Assembly: GCA_932294295.1 (NCBI GenBank)
Contig: OW028579.1
Location: 28,779,250-28,843,249 of the forward strand
Source of the DNA: Alitta virens
Lineage: Eukaryota; Annelida; Polychaeta; Phyllodocida; Nereididae
DNA: 64,000 nucleotides
Direction of reading: 5' to 3'
Below the pieces are notes generated by a model. It worked only from the letters and a program-made list of their open reading frames with translations. It was not told the DNA's origin and made no database searches. Below are positions 61,701 through 64,000 of the stretch, one piece after another (position 1 is the first letter of the stretch; every line of letters begins with the position of its first letter). The translations under genes were made by a program, and so were the position numbers.

Positions 61701-64000
61701 ACTTAGTCCACATATTTCATCAAAATGTTATCACATTAAAATGCAACTTTTCTCCACTGTCAGTGGGGGAGGGTTCTCTTGAAGCCTCGTTTCCTACTTT
61801 TAATTTTTTGTTTCAGCTCCGAGTGTTATTAAAAGTGTGGAAGCCTTCTCTAATCTACCAATTGTTGAAATGGCTGCCGCAATGAGAAAATCACTAAAGT
61901 ATATCTCCAAGAAAGGTGATACTTGAATTATACGATTTCCCATTTTCTATTTTCCTAAAGAGAGTAGATTATTCCCTAATGTTATCATTCTTAACATATC
62001 TGTGTTGTTTCTTCAGATGAGCCGAGTTTCTACGCCATCAGCAACTGGCTTGTAGCTGATCTAGAAACTGAAGATGGAAGAACTTTTGTCTACAATGCAG
62101 TCAAGGCTCTGGTAAGATCTCTTTAGGCCGACTAAAAAGTTGTTTCTGATTAATATGTTTAAAAAAAATGGGTCGGTAGGTTGGGGGATATTTTATTTTA
62201 ATTTTTCCCTATGAATCAAGGTTCAAAAGCAAAAAAATTGATTGTCATATGTCCATTTTTTTGTCAGATGCCTTAACAAAATTCAGGTTGTCCCTTGGAA
62301 ACAAACAATTTTTTTCAGTCAGCCTTAACATACTGTACAGTCTATGACACGAAAGGAAACTATGTTGGCAAAGTTCTGCTTCTAACCATTGTTTGATGGT
62401 GTCATTGTCCTATAATGCTTAATGTCATCAATGAGTACAATGAATTATTTTGTATTGTATTTGCTGACATAATTTAAACTCCTCCTGATCATCGTGTAGG
62501 ACACTATCTAATGTGACCCACTCTAAGAAAAAAAATTGTACTCTTACACATAAAGTTCTGCTTGATAATATATCTCTGGCTCAATGCGCATCTTCTGAAG
62601 TAAATCTTGGCATTTTTGACTGGGGAGTAAAAGTAACAGAGCCTACAGGGCTTTAGCAGCCAAGTCTTGGCTGTAGCATATAAAAAGACAATAATATGAC
62701 ATCACTACTTGAAGACAAATGTGGGTATTCAGTTCTACCACTTCTAGTTCCATGAAATTTGTACAAAGCAAGTGTTCTTGTTAAAAATTATGAAAGAAAA
62801 ATAGGTAAAAAAATTATCTGACAAATACCAATTGTAGGTTAATTCAAATAAAAAAATAATCAAAAATAGTATGTTTCTGAGCATAAGAATGGGTTTAAAT
62901 GCATTTTCACCACTGATTTTGTGGTCAATTTTGTATGAATACTAGTTAAGTTGTCCCAACATCTTTTAAGAAAAACTAACTATAGGTCACCAGCAATATA
63001 ATGAAGCTGTATTACACAGAATAAATGACGTCATCACACAATACTTATCTGCTACGGTGACAGTGACCTCTGGTGGTACTTTTCCTCACCATTGGCAATA
63101 CAATTCAATATGCTCATGATTCTAATTATAATGTTTTCAGAGACAAGGACCAGAAGTACGAATCGCTGTTGTTCATAACCCAACAAATTTGCCAAAGAAG
63201 GATGACGTTAAATCTCATTGGCTGTCGAGGGCCTTCCAAGCAGCCATCCAACAAGGTGTGAAGGCGTTTGCGACAAAACTATTAAAGCAAGAAAATATTG
63301 ATGCTCTTGAAAGTGGAGAAAAGAAACTGGAAGACTTGGCTGCTAGTGTAAGTTTGCGCATTATTGAATTCCGTAATGAATTACATCGGCACTTGCAAAA
63401 TGAAAGATAGGGTTGTTGTAATGCAAACCATCTACCCAATTGTTGTGCAGATATTTTGAGCCCATTTAGTGTTGGATATTATAGACATATTTTTTGCTTT
63501 TGATTGGTTGCGCTATCGCCTTGGGTCTCGTTACAAGTTTGCTGGAACTATTGAAACATACAGTGGTTAAAATAAGATTTTGTTTGTACACCTGATGCAT
63601 CATCCTAACTGGATTTGTTTATTTTGAGAAATAGTGTTTTTAATACAGTTACTATGATGCCACACTCAAGAGCAGTGTCATTTGGAAAGCTGCCTTTAAC
63701 CTTGTGGTTAAACACCAAGTGCACTTTCAAAATAGTCCATACCTATGTGAACAAGAACTAAAATTAGATATTTGTCATTACACCCGAAGGTTAGCTTATG
63801 TGAAGGGTGCGCAGAAAATATTTAACTACATAGAAATTAACAGTGGTTTATGAAACAGCAGTTGAATTGTTTGACTATGAGCAACAACCCCTCGCTACAC
63901 AAGAGCAGTCTGAAGAGAAAGATTTGAACACATGCGGAAAAACTGAACTGAATATTCACATACATGTTAAAGGGGAACACAAGGACATTTGCATGTTAAT
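49626..64000 (+). CDS. UGGT1: UDP-glucose:glycoprotein glucosyltransferase (UGGT), 20 exons, 3' partial
   Basis: Gene-level entry for the ER-lumen folding sensor that adds one glucose from UDP-Glc to high-mannose N-glycans of misfolded glycoproteins, returning them to calnexin/calreticulin. Twenty exons join in unbroken phase into 824 codons; animal UGGTs are about 1500-1600 residues, so roughly the first half is present. Seen: signal peptide at 1 to about 20; SKWGSTPLVLEASEYLAKFG at about 31-50; LSGYGVELAIK at about 224-234; an acidic run in exon 7; LAPLKVWQLQDLSFQAASRV at about 294-313; NWPSSVQDLLRPTFPG in exon 13; LPKKDDVKSHWLSRAFQAA in exon 20. These fall in the thioredoxin-like domains TRXL1-4 that form the client-sensing arc. 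The beta-sandwiches and the catalytic GT24 domain lie beyond 64000. Confidence 0.97.
49835..49920 (+). CDS. UGGT1: UGGT exon 2
   Basis: Acceptor ATTTCAG, donor AAAG|GTAACA. It completes the Ser codon and reads EYLAKFGDDVYWEFVNSLNE, then LEEGSYDK, in TRXL1. Confidence 0.95.
50033..50163 (+). CDS. UGGT1: UGGT exon 3
   Basis: Acceptor TTTGTTTCAG, donor CAA|GTGAGT. It encodes YELMLKIAGGLITPLQMGLL then KFSLSMRAQSPSIEMYNQ, matching the L-x-P-L-Q-x-x-L-x-K-F pattern of UGGTs. Confidence 0.95.
50247..50359 (+). CDS. UGGT1: UGGT exon 4
   Basis: Acceptor ACCTTGTAG, donor ACAG|GTATAG. Reads VAREFRQATDCETFVDIHGE, then ITCSPEEVADMVKSTVN. Phase 0 in, 2 out. Confidence 0.93.
50516..50696 (+). CDS. UGGT1: UGGT exon 5
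   Basis: Acceptor TATTTTCAG, donor ACAG|GTGAGA. Contains VIKSDHHYPGSKDAPVTAIL, then YGEMGSNTFRGFHN and IDYILRHFIQ, in the conserved H-x-Y-P and Y-x-[FL]-R-H positions. Confidence 0.96.
50697..51915 (+). other. UGGT intron 5
   Basis: 1.2 kb. It holds a partial copy of the MITE family M2 (51461 to about 51630) and otherwise no recognisable feature. Confidence 0.8.
51461..51630 (+). mobile_element. MITE family M2, partial copy
   Basis: Begins CTAAGGCCGAAAAAAAAGTT and is colinear with 62123-62300 through GGGTCAGTAGGTCGGGG, TTCAGGTTTAAAAGCAAAAA and ATGCCTTAAAAAAAATCAGG. The right terminal repeat is missing. Confidence 0.75.
51916..52012 (+). CDS. UGGT1: UGGT exon 6
   Basis: Acceptor CATTTCAG, donor GAAA|GTAAGT. 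STTDIPVRLSGYGVELAIKN then QEYKAKDDTKVE is one of the best conserved UGGT segments. Confidence 0.97.
52013..53581 (+). other. UGGT intron 6
   Basis: 1.57 kb, AT-rich. No repeat or gene recognised; short open frames have no protein similarity that I can see. Confidence 0.75.
53582..53654 (+). CDS. UGGT1: UGGT exon 7 (acidic linker)
   Basis: Acceptor GATATTCAG, donor AAA|GTAAGT. Encodes NKDATEDEDDEEEEDVQGFL then FKQLK. The acidic run replaces a more neutral linker in vertebrate UGGT1, just before the G-F-L-F motif. Confidence 0.93.
53655..54186 (+). other. UGGT intron 7
   Basis: 532 bp, AT-rich; nothing recognised. Confidence 0.75.
54187..54287 (+). CDS. UGGT1: UGGT exon 8
   Basis: Acceptor TTGTGCAG, donor CAAG|GTATGT. 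Encodes TMYPDMQENLDQYKDHLIQT then SSELAPLKVWQLQ; APLKVWQLQ is nearly invariant in animal UGGTs. Confidence 0.97.
54288..55528 (+). other. UGGT intron 8
   Basis: 1.24 kb. It carries an antisense LINE 3' end (54818-55270). No other feature is seen. Confidence 0.8.
54818..55270 (-). mobile_element. LINE 3' end, second copy of the 16318-17261 family
   Basis: Minus-strand reading gives FNKEPELLNSLGKFLLQADV and a stop, against KEPELLKSLGKFLVNVDA in the first copy. It is followed by a 3' UTR with TGAATGACATATG, AATAAAA and a TATATATATA tail. The upstream coding part is frameshifted and unrecognisable. This is an old, truncated, antisense insertion. Confidence 0.8.
55529..55628 (+). CDS. UGGT1: UGGT exon 9
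   Basis: Acceptor ATTTTGCAG, donor CCAG|GTAAAC. Encodes DLSFQAASRVLGVEEGKRLQ then VLRDISQNFPIMA; D-L-S-F-Q-A-A and D-[IL]-S-Q-N-F-P are family motifs. Confidence 0.97.
55882..55942 (+). CDS. UGGT1: UGGT exon 10
   Basis: Acceptor TCTTTTTAG, donor AAAA|GTGAGT. Encodes ALIKEPVTDDIRKEVKKNQK. At 61 nt it is the shortest exon of the gene here. Confidence 0.94.
56038..56193 (+). CDS. UGGT1: UGGT exon 11
   Basis: Acceptor CATTTTCAG, donor TCAG|GTGAGC. Encodes YFESKFGVMPGESAMFINGL then QADLDVYDVFTLLETLRSEA and LMEGLHSLGIQ. F-I-N-G-L and E-G-L-H-x-L-G-I are hallmarks. Confidence 0.97.
56194..56897 (+). other. UGGT intron 11
   Basis: 704 bp. TGACGTCATA occurs twice (about 56471 and 56527) near inverted AATCATCACA/TGTGATGTCAT-like sequence. 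No bounded element or gene. Confidence 0.7.
56898..56984 (+). CDS. UGGT1: UGGT exon 12
   Basis: Acceptor ATTTTACAG, donor TATA|GTGAGT. Encodes GEHLATMLKLDLRDGDTNYA then VDIRDDSVI. Y-A-V-D-I-R is strictly conserved. Phase 0 on both sides. Confidence 0.96.
56985..57591 (+). other. UGGT intron 12
   Basis: 607 bp, no recognisable repeat or gene. Confidence 0.75.
57592..57797 (+). CDS. UGGT1: UGGT exon 13
   Basis: Acceptor GTAATACAG, donor TCAG|GTAAGT. Encodes INDLEKDVRYSNWPSSVQDL then LRPTFPGMLRHVKKNMFHVV and FMVDPTDPNSKDLLKMAEAF. W-P-x-S-x-Q-[DE]-L-L-R-P-x-F-P-G is a UGGT signature; this begins a new TRXL domain. Confidence 0.97.
57798..58899 (+). other. UGGT intron 13
   Basis: 1.1 kb, contains SINE copy 7; the rest has no recognisable feature. 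Confidence 0.8.
58353..58543 (+). mobile_element. tRNA-Gly-like SINE, copy 7
   Basis: Sense-strand copy inside the UGGT gene. The A box is TAGCTCAGTGGTAGCGC and the B box GGTTCAATTCCCGG, with a 3-base insertion near the anticodon arm. The body and ACCC tail are as in the other copies. Flanked by AGCAATGAATTGAAG/AGCAATGCATTGAAG (58338-58352, 58544-58558), one mismatch. Confidence 0.94.
58900..59032 (+). CDS. UGGT1: UGGT exon 14
   Basis: Acceptor TGTTTTCAG, donor GAT|GTAAGT. Encodes VGIVFLVNQDDEVDADKDAG then VAMSRAFYYISREDSVRAL. [IV]-G-[FI]-V-F matches UGGT. Confidence 0.96.
59319..59561 (+). mobile_element. G-run-rich MITE with GGGCTATTCCATTT ends
   Basis: Left end GGGCTATTCCATTTAAAAAA and right end AAATGGAACAGCCC are inverted, flanked by ACTA on both sides. 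Between them lie at least eight runs of 4-14 G on the UGGT sense strand (59347-59509), plus the direct repeat GAACTGATATCGGGG/AAACTGATATCGGGG. No coding potential. Confidence 0.75.
59621..59749 (+). CDS. UGGT1: UGGT exon 15
   Basis: Acceptor TGTTTAAAG (weak tract), donor AAAG|GTACAT. Encodes VYEKAKGRDITSQDIISEFN then DEYPDVKPKDVFSTSRTYDK and WRK. [VI]-Y-x-K aligns with the UGGT1 segment after the conserved Thr-His-Ile. Confidence 0.92.
59750..60151 (+). other. UGGT intron 15
   Basis: 402 bp, nothing recognised. Confidence 0.75.
60152..60316 (+). CDS. UGGT1: UGGT exon 16
   Basis: Acceptor CTATCTTCAG, donor TCAG|GTAATG. Encodes FFNNVGLQESPQVLVNGAPL then AKDELNLDAFEEAVVSGILR and TPELQKAVYQ. 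P-Q-V-L-[VF]-N-G-x-P-[LF] is the family motif. Confidence 0.96.
60317..61207 (+). other. UGGT intron 16
   Basis: 891 bp. An 11-bp perfect inverted repeat GATGACATCAT/ATGATGTCATC lies at 60953-60963/60971-60981. Otherwise nothing recognised. Confidence 0.75.
61208..61331 (+). CDS. UGGT1: UGGT exon 17
   Basis: Acceptor ATTTTTTAG, donor TCTG|GTGAGT. Encodes GHLTDRMSILDYMMTRSNVM then PRLNPRVLAPAGHHLDFTK. The N-V-[VM]-P-R-[LI]-N motif is conserved. Confidence 0.96.
61332..61816 (+). other. UGGT intron 17
   Basis: 485 bp, nothing recognised. Confidence 0.75.
61817..61915 (+). CDS. UGGT1: UGGT exon 18
   Basis: Acceptor TTGTTTCAG, donor AAAG|GTGATA. Encodes APSVIKSVEAFSNLPIVEMA then AAMRKSLKYISKK. 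This linker is less conserved, but the phase (1/1) and neighbouring exons support it. Confidence 0.9.
62017..62111 (+). CDS. UGGT1: UGGT exon 19
   Basis: Acceptor TTCTTCAG, donor TCTG|GTAAGA. Encodes EPSFYAISNWLVADLETEDG then RTFVYNAVKAL, matching the W-[IL]-V-x-D-[FL] strand that opens TRXL4. Confidence 0.94.
62112..63140 (+). other. UGGT intron 19
   Basis: 1.03 kb. It starts with MITE M2 (62123-62328); the remainder has no recognisable feature. Confidence 0.8.
62123..62328 (+). mobile_element. MITE family M2, full copy
   Basis: Left end TTAGGCCGACTAAAAAG and right end TTTTTTCAGTCAGCCTTAA are inverted. The interior is shared with 51461-51630. It begins 11 bp after the exon 19 donor. Confidence 0.75.
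63141..63347 (+). CDS. UGGT1: UGGT exon 20 (last in window)
   Basis: Acceptor ATGTTTTCAG, donor TAGT|GTAAGT. Encodes PEVRIAVVHNPTNLPKKDDV then SHWLSRAFQAAIQQGVKAFA and KLLKQENIDALESGEKKLED, corresponding to the V-R-[IL]-x-[MV]-[IV]-x-N-P segment of TRXL4. Phase 0, so reading continues beyond the window. Confidence 0.95.
63348..64000 (+). other. UGGT intron 20, incomplete
   Basis: 653 bp to the window edge without a further UGGT-like exon; no repeat recognised. Confidence 0.8.

Overview
This is a window of intron-rich animal (metazoan) nuclear DNA. Evidence: two genes are split by canonical GT-AG introns with matching phases, introns reach 26 kb, spacer DNA is AT-rich, and tRNA-derived SINEs, LINE remnants, MITEs and microsatellites are common. 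Nothing bacterial, viral or CRISPR-like is present. The two proteins and the repeats fit a non-vertebrate animal, but I cannot fix the phylum from the sequence alone.

Left and centre (1-48316, minus strand): a UNC-93-family membrane protein gene. Six coding exons can be placed: 48316-47203, 20807-20674, 6397-6284, 3019-2890, 2203-2066 and 67-1. They give about 565 codons, and the 3' end lies beyond the left edge. The first exon encodes a hydrophilic N-terminal tail of about 180 residues plus the first five membrane spans. It is followed by a 26.4 kb intron and a 14.3 kb intron that hold most of the repeats.

Shared upstream region (48317-49625): the UNC-93 gene and the gene to its right are divergent (head to head). 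The region holds a CCAAT box abutting an ACGT core and an AAAATGGCG motif, which suggests a bidirectional promoter.

Right (49626-64000, plus strand): the N-terminal half of UDP-glucose:glycoprotein glucosyltransferase (UGGT), the folding sensor of the endoplasmic reticulum. Twenty coding exons in unbroken phase give 824 codons, from the signal peptide into the fourth thioredoxin-like domain. The catalytic GT24 domain lies beyond the right edge.

Repeats: seven copies of a tRNA-Gly-like SINE, most with visible target duplications; a second SINE type with an ATCT tail; two 3' ends of one LINE family, one flanked by an 85-bp direct repeat; a different CR1/L2-like LINE 3' end; and several MITE or foldback families. 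The least expected non-coding signals are a cluster of nine nuclear-receptor half-sites (34671-34968), a nearly perfect 71-bp-arm inverted repeat (28136-28317), a G-run-rich MITE in the sense strand of a UGGT intron, and a decayed partial copy of a UNC-93 exon. I found no evidence of a new protein system. The novelty here is in gene layout, regulatory candidates and mobile elements.
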